A DNA stretch of 64,000 bases from Stachybotrys elegans (lineage: Eukaryota; Ascomycota; Sordariomycetes; Hypocreales; Stachybotryaceae): positions 2,480,001-2,544,000 of the forward strand of contig JAGPNK010000004.1 of NCBI GenBank assembly GCA_020746835.1, written 5' to 3'. This document shows positions 35,265-46,578 of this stretch, one piece after another. Both the position numbers and the translations under genes were made by a program. The notes under the pieces are model-generated. The model worked only from the letters and a program-made list of their open reading frames with translations, searched no databases and was not told the origin of the DNA. Positions within the stretch are counted from its first letter, which is position 1. Every line of letters starts with the position of its first letter.

Positions 35265-37465
35265 ATGGACGCTTTGGCGGCTGACGGGTCGTCCAGCGGC
35301 ACCTTTGGCTGGTGGAAGCGCAAGAGTCGGTGGCAGCAGGCTGCCTTCTTCTTCTCCCTCGCGGCCTTTTCCGTCTTCGTCTTTAACCTCTATTTCACCG
35401 TCTACGTCTTGGTCCGGAGAGGCGACACCATCCAGGATGGCATCGGGGTCCTGGTCGACGAGGCCTGCGACCGCACGAGGCCTCTCAACACCTATCTCCA
35501 TTTCCTCATCAACGTCTTGAGCGCGACTCTCCTCGCAGGCAGCAACTACTGCATGCAGTGCGCTGCAGCGCCCACCCGGTCGCAGGTCGATGCCAGCCAT
35601 GCCAATCGAGGATGGCTCGACATTGGCATACCCAGTGCCCGGAACGCCTGGAAAGTCGGCCCCAAGAATACCCTATTGTGGCTTATCCTGGCAGTATCTT
35701 CTGTTCCTCTGCATTTCTTGTAGGGATTCCTTGCCACCTCTCCCTGTTCCGTTTCCTGACAAACCTGCGCAGCTACAACGCGGCCATCTTCATGTCTACG
35801 CCTGTGAACCACTACTTCATTGCTGTTCTCCCTGAAAGCGTCTTCAACGGCCGGGACATCACTACCCTTGTGGATGACTATTATTGGGACATCCAGCGCG
35901 CATCGAGATTATTTGATGCTGTGAGCGATGGGACCATGGAAGAAATGAGCCACAATGAGGTTCTGGATCAGTACTCGCGCCCTTTCCAGTCAAGCCGAGG
36001 CACTCTTCTTTTTGTCATCAATGACTCGGAGGTCCCCGGTACGCCGCCATGGGCATCCCCATACACACCAGTTGGACTCTACGCATCAACATCAGCGTAC
36101 CCATGGGGTGATCCAACCCTGGGGTCAGGTAATGTGCATTCCGATCTCATGGACTACACCTGGACTTGCCCCGGAGAGGAGGGACAGAGGGAGGCGAGAT
36201 GTCAAGCTGATGTCCAGGCATATATCCAGAATGGTTCTGCGTATCCTTTTCATAGGTTTGGCTTCCGCAGCACCGATGTGGTGAGCATGTACAGCCAACC
36301 GACGCAGGAAAACTGCAGGCTACACTTCAACATTACCTATTGCTGGATAGTCATCGTCATCAACATCACCAAAACAATCGCCATGCTCTTCCTCGCCTTT
36401 GGAAAGTTTGACGACCCCTTGCTCACCGTCGGCGATGCAGTGGCTTCATTCCTAAAGACCCCTGATCCTCACACCGAGTCCATGTCTCTTCGGTCCTACG
36501 AGGACTTCACGACGACAAAAGGCTCCTGGGACAACTCGCCGCAAGTTTGGGGGGCCTTTCGTAGGCGAAGGTATATGGCAGCAAGTCTTGGGCGTTGGTT
36601 GATATGCATTTTCGGGTATGTCTCTTCTCAAGCACGCGTCTCTTCTTATGACGGTGACTAACGTGGAAACAGTTTCCAATGCTGCATAGTGGCCTTTATT
36701 CTTACCGTGGTTGAGGGTAGTGTAGGAGGAAGTGCGGCCGATACGGCCCGGCAACGAGACCGGTTCTGGGAGTATGAGCTCGGCACGCCAAACATCGATA
36801 CCTTCTTGACCCTGACACTGGGCTCAGGCAGTGCTGCTCTACAGAAGAGCGTCCTGGTTGCCAACTGTTGGCAGGCTATGTGGTCCATCGTCTACGTCGT
36901 CTACAATACACTCTTCACCACTCTTGCTATCGCGACCGAGTGGAACAGCTACAGCATCCAGAAGAAGGGGCTCCGAGTCAGCTCTCTGCGGCAGGGTGAC
37001 CAACGAGCGAGCTACTTCTTGCAGCTACCGTACCGATACTCGCTCCCGCTTATTGTCGTTTCAGGCTTGCTGCATTGGCTTCTCTCGCAGAGCCTGTTTG
37101 TCGTGGCACTTGATGAGTACAATATAGGCCTGAAGGATCTTTTTGACATTGAGTCGAAAGGATACTTGTCATATGTTACTTTGGGATATTCTCCGCTTGG
37201 AATCGGTCTTGTCATCATGCTTGGGTTGTTGATGATGGCTGCTGTCTTTGTCACTGGCATGCGCTTCCTGACCCTGACGGGCATGCCCATCGCCGGCAGC
37301 TGCAGCGCTGCAATTGCTGCGGCATGCCACCCTGGTACAGCCGAGCCAAATGTCTGGGAGAAGAGCCTGCAATGGGGTGTTGTTGGCCACAAAGGCGAGG
37401 TAGGCCACTGTGCGTTTACCAGCTCAGATGTTGGGGTAGTAGAACGCGGCAAGTCTTATGGGTAG
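35265..37465 (+). CDS. DUF6536-like multi-pass membrane protein
   Basis: Exons 35265-35719, 35773-36615 and 36673-37465 give 696 residues. The N-terminal part has the DUF6536 pattern: a first helix (AAFFFSLAAFSVFVFNLYFTV), then SNYCMQCAAAPTR, VDASHANRGWLDIGIPS, RN, and LLWLILAVSSVPLHF. Later segments contain CRLHFNITYCWIVIVIN and several helices towards the C-terminus (LPLIVVSGLLHWLLSQSLFVV and LGIGLVIMLGLLMMAAVFV). About seven to eight membrane spans are visible. The family is common in ascomycetes and has no established role. Nothing in the neighbours indicates its function. Confidence 0.83.
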
Positions 37466-37691
37466 ATGGCTATCATAGAAGAGAAAACACGGAATGGTTT
37501 AAAAAGGGAGGCGTGAATCGTAATTCCCATCATATTTCCTCGTTACTCACACGCCCACTTCGCTATACGATCCACATCCGGCAATCTAGTGATAGCGTAA
37601 GATGAGCGATCTGGCGATCTGGAATGAAAGAGATATATTGATCCACATATTATGCTACGGCGCTAATTGAGTTGCTAATGTCATAATAAGC

Positions 37692-38607
37692 TTAAACAGG
37701 GGTTCCTCCGTGAATCGTCGTCAGCAGCTTGCTGCTCTTGATCTCATCAGCCCTCTTGACCATCTCCTCGGCATCCCAGTTGGCCCAGACCATCTTGCCC
37801 TTGAGGAACTTGGCCTCGGCTGAGGCCAGCCAGACATAGAAGGCACCAGCCAGCTCGGCTATCGAGGTAGGTTAGCGGCATGTCAGGTTGTGGATGTGCG
37901 ATGGCGATAGGGTTTGGGCTAAGCTTACCAGAGTCGGTGGCGGCGGGGTGGTGGCCATTGAGGTCCGTCTTGATGAAGCCTGGCACCACATTGACAACGT
38001 GGGCGCTGGGGTTCTCAACCTGGAAGTGGTCGAGGAGGATGACACCGGCACCCTTGGTGAGGGTGTAGGCTCCCAGCATGGGCTGGGCAGGGGTGTGTGC
38101 GTTTCCGGTGGCGGTGTAGAGGTAGATGGGCTCGGCCGAAGCGACTGGGTGGAAGGCCTTGAGGGAGTTGAGGGCGCCGACAACGTTGAGATCGAAACCC
38201 TCCTTGAGCTCGTTGGCGTCGAGGGTCAGGATGTTGCCGACCTTGCCGCCGCCAGCGTTGAGGACGAGGACGTCGAGCTTGCCAACCTTGTCCGAGATGG
38301 ACTTGAAGGCAACCGTCAGCTCATCGAGGTTGAGGATATCGGCCGTCTCGGTGACGACCTGGGTGTCCTTGCTCTTAGCGGCGGCCGAGATGACGTCGGC
38401 GCCCTCCTTGAGCTTGTCGGCGCGACGGCCGACAATGGCCACGGTCTTGGCGCCGGCCTGGGCAAAGGCCACGGCAATGGCCCTGCCGATGCCGGTTCCG
38501 CCGCCGGTAACTACAACATTCTTGCCGGAAGCCGACAGCTCAGGCCTGCTGAGGGACAGGAAGGGGTAGGGGTCCTTGTGCCAGGTCTTGGTGAATGACT
38601 GGTCCAT
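37692..38607 (-). CDS. Short-chain dehydrogenase/reductase
   Basis: Exons 38607-37929 and 37858-37692 give 281 residues. The Rossmann nucleotide motif is TGGGTGIG (residues 34-41), the structural NAG sits at 117-119, and the catalytic Y181-x3-K185 is in AYTLTK. The usual catalytic Ser is not obvious: the matching strand reads YLYTATGNA, so Thr may substitute. A long C-terminal part (FYVWLASAEAKFLKGKMVWANWD) resembles fungal SDRs of secondary metabolism and unknown catabolism. NADP(H) is likely from the GRR that follows strand 2. It is divergent from the Zn2Cys6 regulator at 39172, which may control it. Substrate unknown. Confidence 0.9.
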
Positions 38608-39171
38608 TGTGAGAGTGGGGTTTAAAGGATATGGGAGATGAAAATGGGCTGGAAGATGGGTTGGAATATGGTATTGATGATTGATGGAAGAGTGAGTGAG
38701 TTGATTGGAATAATTGATGATAACAAGGTGTTCTTTATATACAAGTTTTGGAAAAAGACTCCTCGCTGCCTTGTCTCTGGCTGTCCACGGCCCTGCCACC
38801 AACAAACCATCAACAATTGCTAAGCCTGGTGTTTCTGAGAAATTCAGGGGTCCATGCAGGGCCGCGGACTTCGGGGACTTTGGCCCGCCGCAGCAACACC
38901 AAGATTCCCAGAGCGCCGTCACATGAGGGGGTGTACGCAGCAACGACGCAGCAGCCAATCACTCCCGCCTGTCGATAGGCGGGGCAGAGTGGTGCTTGGT
39001 CATCCCTTGGATCCCCTTTAAGGGCTGGCCGTGGCCCCATCCCATGGACGTCCGCGGTGCTTTATACCCGGGCTTACAAATTCCTGTCATCCTGGCTGCA
39101 ACCTTGCCCTTTTCACACACTCTCTACTGAAAGCCAGTGTTTGTTTGTGTGTTTGCAGCGGGACCAACAGA
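38608..39171. promoter_or_regulatory. Divergent promoter, SDR / Zn2Cys6 regulator
   Basis: Contains a perfect 7-bp inverted repeat, CCCGCCT (38964-38970) and AGGCGGG (38977-38983) with a 6-nt spacer, preceded by a CCAAT box (about 38955). A TATA-like TTTATATA near 38735 suits the reverse-strand SDR. The GC-rich palindrome is a candidate operator for the regulator encoded next to it. Confidence 0.5.
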
Positions 39172-41210
39172 ATGGCTTTCTCTGGACAGATCCAGCTCCC
39201 TGTGTCGACAGACGGCAGTCCACAGTCGGCCATCATGATGAACCACACCACTCGTCTCCGGTTTACAGAGCACGGGTTGGAGAAGCGCAAGGCACGTCGC
39301 CGCTGCTGGCCCCGCGATCCCGTCAAAAAATGTAGAAAAGACAGTTCTTGCTGACGTGTCGGTCCGTGGTTTGCTTAGGCCTGCGACCACTGCCACCTGC
39401 GCAAGATCAAATGCAACTCGCGGCACCCGGAGTGCTCCCAGTGCACCCTCTACAATGTCCGCTGCACCTACACGCCGCATATACGCAAGAGACGCAAGGA
39501 TCTCCGCGTGCAGCACAAGTTAGTAAATACTGGTCTTGGCCCTTCCCCTCCCCTAATACGGGCTCTAGCCAAGCGCTTCCGTAGATGGTCTCTGCCGTCT
39601 TGTGTTGGGGCCCTCTATTTCCCCCGCGTCCACTGTCCCCAGGGGCCCTTTTACTAATGATGTTCTAGAAAATTGGATGACCCTGTCATCGTCCCTGGTA
39701 CTGGCCATGTCTTTCTTGACCAAGCCATGAGTGCCCATCGTGTGCCTCGTCCCGCCGATATCACCATCGATGGTGAAGTCTCGACGCGACGTGACCTGCC
39801 CCCTGCCTCCGATCTGACCATCCTCATCGATGATTACTTCGCCAACTTCAACAATGTCGTGCCTCTATTTTCTGAAAAGAGCTTCCGCACCATGCTCCAT
39901 GAGTGGAACCAGTATCCAGGCCATCGTGACTCCATCACTTGGGCCTGCATTAACGTTGCCATGGCGCTTGCCATACAGTACCATGCAACGAATGTACGCC
40001 TCTCGGAACCGTTTGGGCTTGACACCTTCACCAAGAACACCCGGTCTGCTATTGGCGACTTGGTTTCCCAAGCAGTAGATCTCCGGTCTGTGCAGGTCTT
40101 GCTTGGCCTGACGATGCTGTTCCAGACCAAGACGGACCTCCAGGCATCCTCCCTGCTCCTTGCTACCGCCACCAAGCTCGCTCACAGACTGAGACTTCAC
40201 CGCAAGCCGGAGCCCGGTTCGCCCGAGGATGAGAATGCCTCGGAACGTGCATGCGTCTTTTGGCTGCTCTTCATCCTCGATCGCGACGTCAGCATCAAGG
40301 GCCAAGAGCCGTTCCTCCATCGCGATGCGGACATCGAAATCGATCTCCCGAGCACCAACCAGCACGGCTTGACGGGCGTCTACCATCGCGACGAGGGCGT
40401 GTGGTTCAATCTTTTCCAGGCCAGAGTGCACCTCGCGCGCGTGCAGGGCTGCATCTATGACTGGACCTACTCGACAGCCGCCAAAGATTTCACCGACGAA
40501 GAAAGACGAAGAAATGAACTCTGCCTGACCAAGTCGCTGGGAAACTGGCAGCGCTCCATACCCGAGGCCTTCCGGTACAACAGGCTCAGCACCAACCTGC
40601 CGCCCTTCATCTTTGACCATCTTTTGCTGCTGCACTTTGACTACTTCCACAGCGTCTTCAAGGCTCGTCGCGTCTACTCTGATGACCCTGTTTGGGTTTG
40701 GCGTCTGGCCGAGTACAGCGACCAGTTCGCCCTCGGATGGAAGCAGCCCATCACCCACATGGGATGCGGTCCGTGTCCATTGGCAGGCAAAGATGCTGTT
40801 GCGGCGCCACGCCAGTCCCCGTTGCCAGAGGGGTGGAACAGCCTCGTAGACACAGCACGATCATGTATGGGTCTATGGCGGCAAATTGACCGGCACAACG
40901 ACGGTCTTATAAGGTTCTGTCACCCGCACCCTTCTCCTTCATCTCGACTGACTTTGGATACAGGGCCACGTTGTGTGTAAACACCACTGCCATGATCATC
41001 ATCATCGCCAACAACCTGACCTTGTCGGAGCACAGCATGCACAACGAGTTCCTGTGCGACACGGAGCTCGTCAGCGAAGTCCTTGACTTTTCGGGCAAGC
41101 TCGTAGCCAGGTCCGCCGATGATCGGATGACCAAGATCCATGCTTCCCACTCGGAACTGAATCGGCGAGCTGCCAATGCCGTGGCTTTGTTCTTTGCAAC
41201 CAAGATGTGA
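39172..41210 (+). CDS. Zn2Cys6 transcription factor, with probable GC-AG intron
   Basis: Exons 39172-39291, 39379-39518, 39669-40913 and 40964-41210 give 583 residues. The zinc cluster uses C42, C45, C52, C59, C62 and C69. A fungal-specific TF domain follows (about residues 125-400, with FNNVVPLFSEKSF, LVSQAVDLRSVQVLLGLTMLF, and ERACVFWLLFILDRDVSIKGQ). To connect KRK to ACDHC in frame, the first intron must begin with GCACGT and end in TTAG: no GT donor in range gives the right phase. This is a GC-AG intron, with branch CTGAC, placed immediately before the first zinc ligand region. The gene is divergent from the SDR. Confidence 0.88.
39292..39378 (+). other. Non-canonical GC-AG intron
   Basis: The intron begins GCACGT after AAG and ends CTTAG, 87 nt, with CTGAC about 25 nt before the acceptor. 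Its removal joins residue 40 (Lys) to Ala41-Cys42 of the zinc cluster in phase 0. The nearest GT donor at 39296 would be in the wrong phase. Confidence 0.6.
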
Positions 41211-41708
41211 TTTACGACTTTTCTATTCCGCACTCTGTTTCTAGTTTGTGCACAACGCTCTGGTTTAGTCTTGTGTTACGACAAATGGTATGTTAGCGAT
41301 GGGGTTTTCTATGACTCAATGCTGGACGCTTGTGACTGGGCTTTGTAGTGTAAGCAAAGACTGCTGCTTCAATGAGTCGCGCTGTTTTATCCTTCACTCA
41401 CTTCGGCTCGCCTACAAACTCCTTCCTCATACCTGCTTCCATTTTGGTGACCGTCGAGTAAGCCCATTAGATCCACGTGAGATCCGGCGCCATAAAGGGC
41501 ACTGCTTACTGGACTGGAGCTGTATGCTAAATTGCCTCCTGTGGACTCGTTAGCTCTGTGGAGCCTGCCAGTCTTGGAAGGTGAAAGAAGATGTCGATGA
41601 CTCTCATAACGTTTCCTTTTCAACATTGTTTTTCTTCTAACAACTTCCACGTCTCGTGGCTTCGCCTCCAGCCACCACACGTCGTCTTCATTCACAACCG
41701 ATTGCACG
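41211..41708. other. Intergenic region, regulator to AlaX-like gene
   Basis: About 500 bases of presumed 3' untranslated and promoter sequence between two same-strand genes. No supported gene, RNA or repeat. Confidence 0.45.
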
Positions 41709-42524
41709 ATGCTGCGCACTTTTCTAGCCTTCCATCACAATGGCGCCTTGTCTACTCTTCAGGCAACAGTCACAGCCGTAAGGAGCGTCGCATCGCTCGA
41801 CGAGGCCGACAGGCTGTTGTACAAGCAGGCAAAGGACGACGACCACGTGGTCATAACCGACTCTACTGTCTTTCACCCCCAAGGCGGTGGCCAGCCTTCC
41901 GACGAAGGAGTCATGGAGGCGGAATCTGGGGAGACTTTCCATGTCCACATGGTACGGACAGGTACAACTCGCCAGGAAGAGGTCTTGCACTTTGGGCGCT
42001 TCGCCGACGCATCGGCGCTCTCCGTCTTTCAGCCAGGCCTGAAGATTACGCAGAAGATTGACCAGGAGAAGCGGCTGCTATACTCTCGGTACCACACCGC
42101 CGGCCACGTCTTGGGCGCGGCCGTCCGCCATCTAGTGGAAAAGGAGGTCGACGGCTTCGACGAGACCAAAGCATCGCATTTCCCCGACTCGGCAGCCTGC
42201 GAGTTCACGGGGCTGATTGAGGGCAAGTGGAAGTCTGCCATCCAAGAGAAGCTCGACGCCTACATCGACAAGGATATGCCGGTAGAGATTGACTGGTGGG
42301 ATGAGGAGGACTTCAAGAGCAACGGGCTTGAGCGTCTCATTCCGGACCGCAAGGCAATGGGGATGGCCGACGACGAAAAGTTCAGGGTCGTTAAGATTGT
42401 AGGGGCCGAGACGTACCCTTGTGGAGGTACTCATGTTGACAGCACGAAGCTGTGTGGCAAGACTGTCGTCAAGAAGATCGCTCGGTCCAAGGGCATCAGC
42501 CGTGTCAGCTACAACTTGCCATGA
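41709..42524 (+). CDS. Free-standing alanyl-tRNA editing protein (AlaX-like)
   Basis: A single exon of 271 codons. The protein corresponds to the editing domain of alanyl-tRNA synthetase without the aminoacylation core. The zinc-binding motifs are H129-x3-H133 (HTAGH) and C238-x3-H242 (CGGTH). The N-terminal strand region has VVITDSTVFHPQGGGQPSD, the glycine-rich motif typical of the family. Such proteins hydrolyse mischarged Ser- or Gly-tRNA(Ala) in trans, in the cytosol or mitochondria. The N-terminus MLRTFLAFHHNG is slightly hydrophobic but not a convincing presequence. It is a conserved housekeeping quality-control gene with no apparent link to its neighbours. Confidence 0.93.
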   Translation: MLRTFLAFHHNGALSTLQATVTAVRSVASLDEADRLLYKQAKDDDHVVITDSTVFHPQGGGQPSDEGVMEAESGETFHVHMVRTGTTRQEEVLHFGRFADASALSVFQPGLKITQKIDQEKRLLYSRYHTAGHVLGAAVRHLVEKEVDGFDETKASHFPDSAACEFTGLIEGKWKSAIQEKLDAYIDKDMPVEIDWWDEEDFKSNGLERLIPDRKAMGMADDEKFRVVKIVGAETYPCGGTHVDSTKLCGKTVVKKIARSKGISRVSYNLP

Positions 42525-42771
42525 TGTCGCAGGCAGTTACGCCACTGACTTTATAGACCTTATTTGATGTAGATTAACATGTCGTCACTATTTTTGCCCA
42601 TTTCCAACTAGGCTGCAAGTAAGAAGGATGTCGTAGGCATGGGGCATCCAGGTTGCGTACAGATAATGGGACAAGGTTCGCTTGACATAACCGTGCGGCC
42701 GGTGATGAAAACGAGGCTTTACTCATTCTCGAAGTCTCCATAATTCTCAGACAGAAGCACTAATATGATGT

Positions 42772-43437
42772 CTATCCCAGAGTGATTAACCGACCCATTC
42801 TGATGTACTCGACCGGATTTCCCGTGCCTGTAGGGCCACGCTTGAGAAACACGTCGTCACCCAGTGTCGCAAACCCCCAGTGCATGTAGACTTCACGCTG
42901 AGACTTCCTCGCGTGAAAGTGAAACAGCACTGGGCGTGGTATTTTTAATCCAGCCTCGCTCGAGGGCCCGGATGACCCTGCCTTGTCCATATCCAGCGTT
43001 GGAAGCATTTGGCAAACTTGGCGAATCATTTGTCCACCTATACCGAGGCCCTGCAATGCTGCCAGGACCGCAAACTTGTGCAGCTGAATCTCGGTTGGCC
43101 CCGCGGCTGTGATTTCGGTAGGAAGAACGCCCTTGTTCGTGAATTCTTCCAGGCACAGAGTCATTACACCCACGGGCAGCTGGCACTCCCCAGCTTGGGG
43201 CAGGTAGTCTTGGTCTATCGCCAGTACTGGGTCCGATGGATCCCGGCCTTGCAATTCCTGGATATTCTCGCCAGGTTCTGACAATGCAATAAATGCCCCA
43301 AAGTGTCTTGTGGTTGGTAGAGTGTCAAGAGGCATCAGCTGCTTGTCGATTGGCAGATCGGGCCACAGTATGGCGTGGCGCAAAGGGACCGTGGCCTCTG
43401 CAGTTATCGGCTGCAGCCGGATTGGTATTTTGGGCAT
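42772..43437 (-). CDS. GNAT-family N-acetyltransferase
   Basis: The frame is open further upstream but lacks another ATG, so ATG 43437 (MPKIPIRLQ) is taken as start, giving 221 residues. The acetyl-CoA loop is recognisable as LHKFAVLAALQGLGIGGQMIRQV, matching the Q/R-x-x-G-x-G/A pattern after beta-4. Preceding strands include GVMTLCLEEF, and the C-terminal fold includes VLFHFHARKSQREVYMHWGFATLGDDV, typical of GNAT helix 4 and the last strands. The acceptor substrate is unknown. It is convergent with the AlaX-like gene, with 250 bases between. An upstream non-coding or short coding exon cannot be excluded. Confidence 0.8.
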   Translation of the reverse strand: MPKIPIRLQPITAEATVPLRHAILWPDLPIDKQLMPLDTLPTTRHFGAFIALSEPGENIQELQGRDPSDPVLAIDQDYLPQAGECQLPVGVMTLCLEEFTNKGVLPTEITAAGPTEIQLHKFAVLAALQGLGIGGQMIRQVCQMLPTLDMDKAGSSGPSSEAGLKIPRPVLFHFHARKSQREVYMHWGFATLGDDVFLKRGPTGTGNPVEYIRMGRLITLG

Positions 43438-44988
43438 TGCTTTATGTGAGGGGATGCTTGCTTCTTCTCTAGATGTTCCGTTGAGAAGGTGGCTGCAGTC
43501 CAACTTTGGGAGTTTATTTTAGCTGATTCACTGTCTCGACTTTGTCTAGTGGGGCTCCCTGTCCGATGTTCGGAATCCTTCCAACCCGTTATTATGTGGG
43601 ATTTCCCGTTCGTGTGCCCCAATGGGATAACCCGTCATTATAAAGGTGCTTTCTGACGAACACCGCATCGGTATTTGCCTCGCATTCCATTGGCCATGAC
43701 TTGTCAACGAGCAGAGCATGTATCATCTATGCATTTTACCTGCCTAATTGATCATAATTAAAGAGGAAAGCTACTAGCTCCACTGTCTACTTGTCGGCTG
43801 ATGAGCATCGCGTTCTAGGGTACCCCGTGTATGCCAAAGAGCAGATGACTTCTGTAGTTACAGCCTGGAAAGTCTAAGTACCAATTTGTCTCTGAACCTG
43901 ATACATACGACCATAGCTACCTGAGAACATGGGATCCCGTCCGCTCTCCCTTAATTAAGCAGGCAAGCGGCAGATTAGTAGTTGGGTCGGTGACGACCAG
44001 CGAACACCGGCTGTTGTATGTTTTTGTCTTCCTCTTCTTGAGTCCTTTCTTTTTGTCTCTCCCTCTTTTTTTGTCTCGAATCGTCCGGCATTCAGTTAGT
44101 TACGCAAAGAATCGGTAGTTTTTTGCAAATGGCCCGTCGGCTGATAGAGGAAGTGGAGTTTCAAGGACCAAATCTAAATCTGTCAATCAAGACAAGAAGT
44201 AGGGTTTCCCCTCCATCTACCGGCACGGCGCATGCAGCAATGTGATATGCTACAAGCGACAGGCGGAACAAGAGGTTGATAGATATTGGTTCGCTTATTC
44301 AAGGGTGTGAAAGTCAACCGACGGAGTTATATATTGGCGTTCTGCCTACGCTGACCCCTTGCGTTGCTATTGGGACGCTTCAACGCATACAGGCTTTTAG
44401 GCTCAGGCACTCATTCAGCCATATTGAAAAGGACAGTTAGCAGAATGAAACATGGAAAGTATGGGAAACTAGGCTAGATGGCTAAAAATATTGAGGCTGC
44501 ATCACAGCTCTCACTTGGTTCAACATGTGCTTCTATGTCATGCTGAACTATCAACTTGTCCATGGCTGTGCGTTACAAGCTGCGCTTTGAAGTCGACCTG
44601 TACCGCCACTTGCGCAAATCTGATTCCCACCTGTAGCAAAGATTTGAGTCCTGAATGATAGGTGCTTTTATATTTATAATTTCCCGGCGGAAATAGGAAG
44701 CTTTGCTTCTTTGCGGAGGCCATTTTCCGGCGCCTGGATTGGGCATGGCCTCAGCGAACTCCAAATAACGGAGAAAACCCAGACCGGGTTCAGCTGCTAA
44801 ATCCTCCGTACGGAATCCCCCCACCGATATACTAAAGCAGTGGTCAGATCGCGGAGGAGGGGAAGCTGAGTATGGGGTGGTATAAATATCATGGCTGGTG
44901 GCGAAGCGGCTCGGCGTGATCGAGGCTGCTTCTTCTCCTGCCGATCAGTGGGTTCTTGCACCCAGCCCTTGCCGACTTCTGAACGACC
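43438..44988. other. 1.55-kb intergenic region upstream of GH43 gene
   Basis: Divergent spacer between the GNAT and the GH43 enzyme. A pyrimidine-rich tract with TTTTTTTGTCTC lies near 44066. Short reverse frames at 44538-45335 overlap the GH43 start and show no domain. No gene or repeat family was recognised. Confidence 0.45.
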
Positions 44989-46578
44989 ATGAGACTGAAC
45001 GACTCTTGGCAGATGCTTGCCGGCATCAGCGCCATCAAAGCGCTGATGCTCCTCGGTACCATCCTGGGTGGCGCGGGTGTTGCCAAAGCCGACAATCCCT
45101 TTGTCCAGACCGTCTTCACGGCCGACCCGGCGCCCGTGGTGCACAATGGGCGTCTATATGTCTTTACTGGCCATGACGAGGATACCAACGATGGCTTCTT
45201 CAACATGCTTGACTGGCGCCTATTCTCGACAACCGACATGGCCAACTGGCAAGACCACGGCACGCCGCTGCGCCTGGCCGACTTCAGCTGGGCCAATGCC
45301 AATGCCTGGGCTGGCCAGGTCGTGGCCCGCAACAACAGGTTCTACTACTACGTGCCGATCCGTAACAGGAACGGTCGCATGGCCATTGGCGTGGCCGTGA
45401 GCGACAACATCGAGGGTCCATACCGAGACGCGCTCGGGCGCCCGTTGGTCGAGAACAACGAGATTGACCCGACTGTCTTCATCGACGACGACGGCCAGGC
45501 TTACCTCTACTGGGGCAACCCTGGGCTTCACTATGTCAGGCTCAACCAGGATATGATCTCCTATAGTGGAGGCGTCAACACGGTGACGCTGACGGCGGCC
45601 GGGTTTGGCACTCGCAGCGGCAACGCGCAGCGCCCTACCACGTACGAGGAGGGGCCCTGGCTCTTCAAGCGTAACAACCTCTACTACATGATCTATGCCG
45701 CCAACTGCTGCTCCGAGGACATCCGCTACTCCACCGGCCCCAGTGCCACTGGCCCCTGGACCTACCGTGGGCTCATCATGGCCACGGCGGGCAGTAGCTT
45801 CACCAACCATGCAGGCTACATCCAGTACAAAGACAACTCGTACTTCTTCTACCACAACGGCGCGCTGACCAACGGCGGCGGCTACACGCGTTCCGTGGCC
45901 GTGGAGCGCTTCGTCTTCAACTCGGACGGCTCCATCCCGACCATCCAGATGACGACCAACGGCCCACCGCAGCTGGGCACGCTGGACCCCTACGTGCGCC
46001 AAGAGGCCGAGACGGCGGCCTGGTCGCAGGGCACCGAGACGGAGACGTGCAGCGAGGGCGGCATCAACGTAAGCTACATCCACAACGGCGACTACATCAA
46101 GGTCAAGGGCGTGGCGTTTGGCACCGGCGCGCGGTCCTTCAGCGCGCGCGTCGCCTCGGCATCGAGCGGAGGCCGCATCGAGCTGCGGCTCGGCAGCCAG
46201 ACGGGCACCCTCGTCGGGACGTGCACCGTGGGCGGCACCGGGGGCTGGCAGACGTGGACCACGGTGACGTGCGCCGTCAGCGGCGCGACGGGCACGCAGG
46301 ACCTCTTCCTCCGCTTCACGGGCGGCAGCGACGTGCTCTTCAACTTCAACTGGTGGCAGTTTAGCGGGTCGGGATCCGCGACGCCCTCGACCACGGTCAC
46401 GGTGCCGCCCGGCTCCTCGTCGACGTCGAGGCCTCCCACAACCTCTTCGACGAGCGTGGCCAACCCGACGTGCGCGGCACTCTGGGGACAGTGCGGTGGC
46501 GAGGGCTGGACAGGTCCAACATGCTGCCAGCAGGGAACGTGCCGCGTGTCGAACCAATGGTACTCGCAGTGTGTCTGA
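44989..46578 (+). CDS. Secreted GH43 glycosidase with CBM6 and C-terminal CBM1
   Basis: A single exon of 529 codons. An N-terminal hydrophobic stretch ([17 protein letters not shown]) serves as signal peptide. The five-bladed GH43 domain (about 36-325) shows the three expected acids: Asp46 (TADPAPVV), Asp160 (EIDPTVF) and Glu221 (YEEGPWL). A CBM6 (about 333-460) begins [15 protein letters not shown] and includes [11 protein letters not shown] Ser/Thr/Pro linker leads to a fungal cellulose-binding CBM1 (about 492-529) with [19 protein letters not shown]. Likely activity is beta-xylosidase or alpha-L-arabinofuranosidase on hemicellulose bound to cellulose. The linker and CBM1 are unusual company for a GH43. 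The gene is locally GC-rich at third positions, giving a long antisense open frame. Confidence 0.93.
   Translation: MRLNDSWQMLAGISAIKALMLLGTILGGAGVAKADNPFVQTVFTADPAPVVHNGRLYVFTGHDEDTNDGFFNMLDWRLFSTTDMANWQDHGTPLRLADFSWANANAWAGQVVARNNRFYYYVPIRNRNGRMAIGVAVSDNIEGPYRDALGRPLVENNEIDPTVFIDDDGQAYLYWGNPGLHYVRLNQDMISYSGGVNTVTLTAAGFGTRSGNAQRPTTYEEGPWLFKRNNLYYMIYAANCCSEDIRYSTGPSATGPWTYRGLIMATAGSSFTNHAGYIQYKDNSYFFYHNGALTNGGGYTRSVAVERFVFNSDGSIPTIQMTTNGPPQLGTLDPYVRQEAETAAWSQGTETETCSEGGINVSYIHNGDYIKVKGVAFGTGARSFSARVASASSGGRIELRLGSQTGTLVGTCTVGGTGGWQTWTTVTCAVSGATGTQDLFLRFTGGSDVLFNFNWWQFSGSGSATPSTTVTVPPGSSSTSRPPTTSSTSVANPTCAALWGQCGGEGWTGPTCCQQGTCRVSNQWYSQCV

Noticed and set aside
37888..38598. Forward frame of 236 codons opposite the SDR
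   Set aside because: The reverse strand encodes a full SDR with Rossmann and YxxxK motifs. The forward frame is a Gly/Val/Glu-rich shadow.
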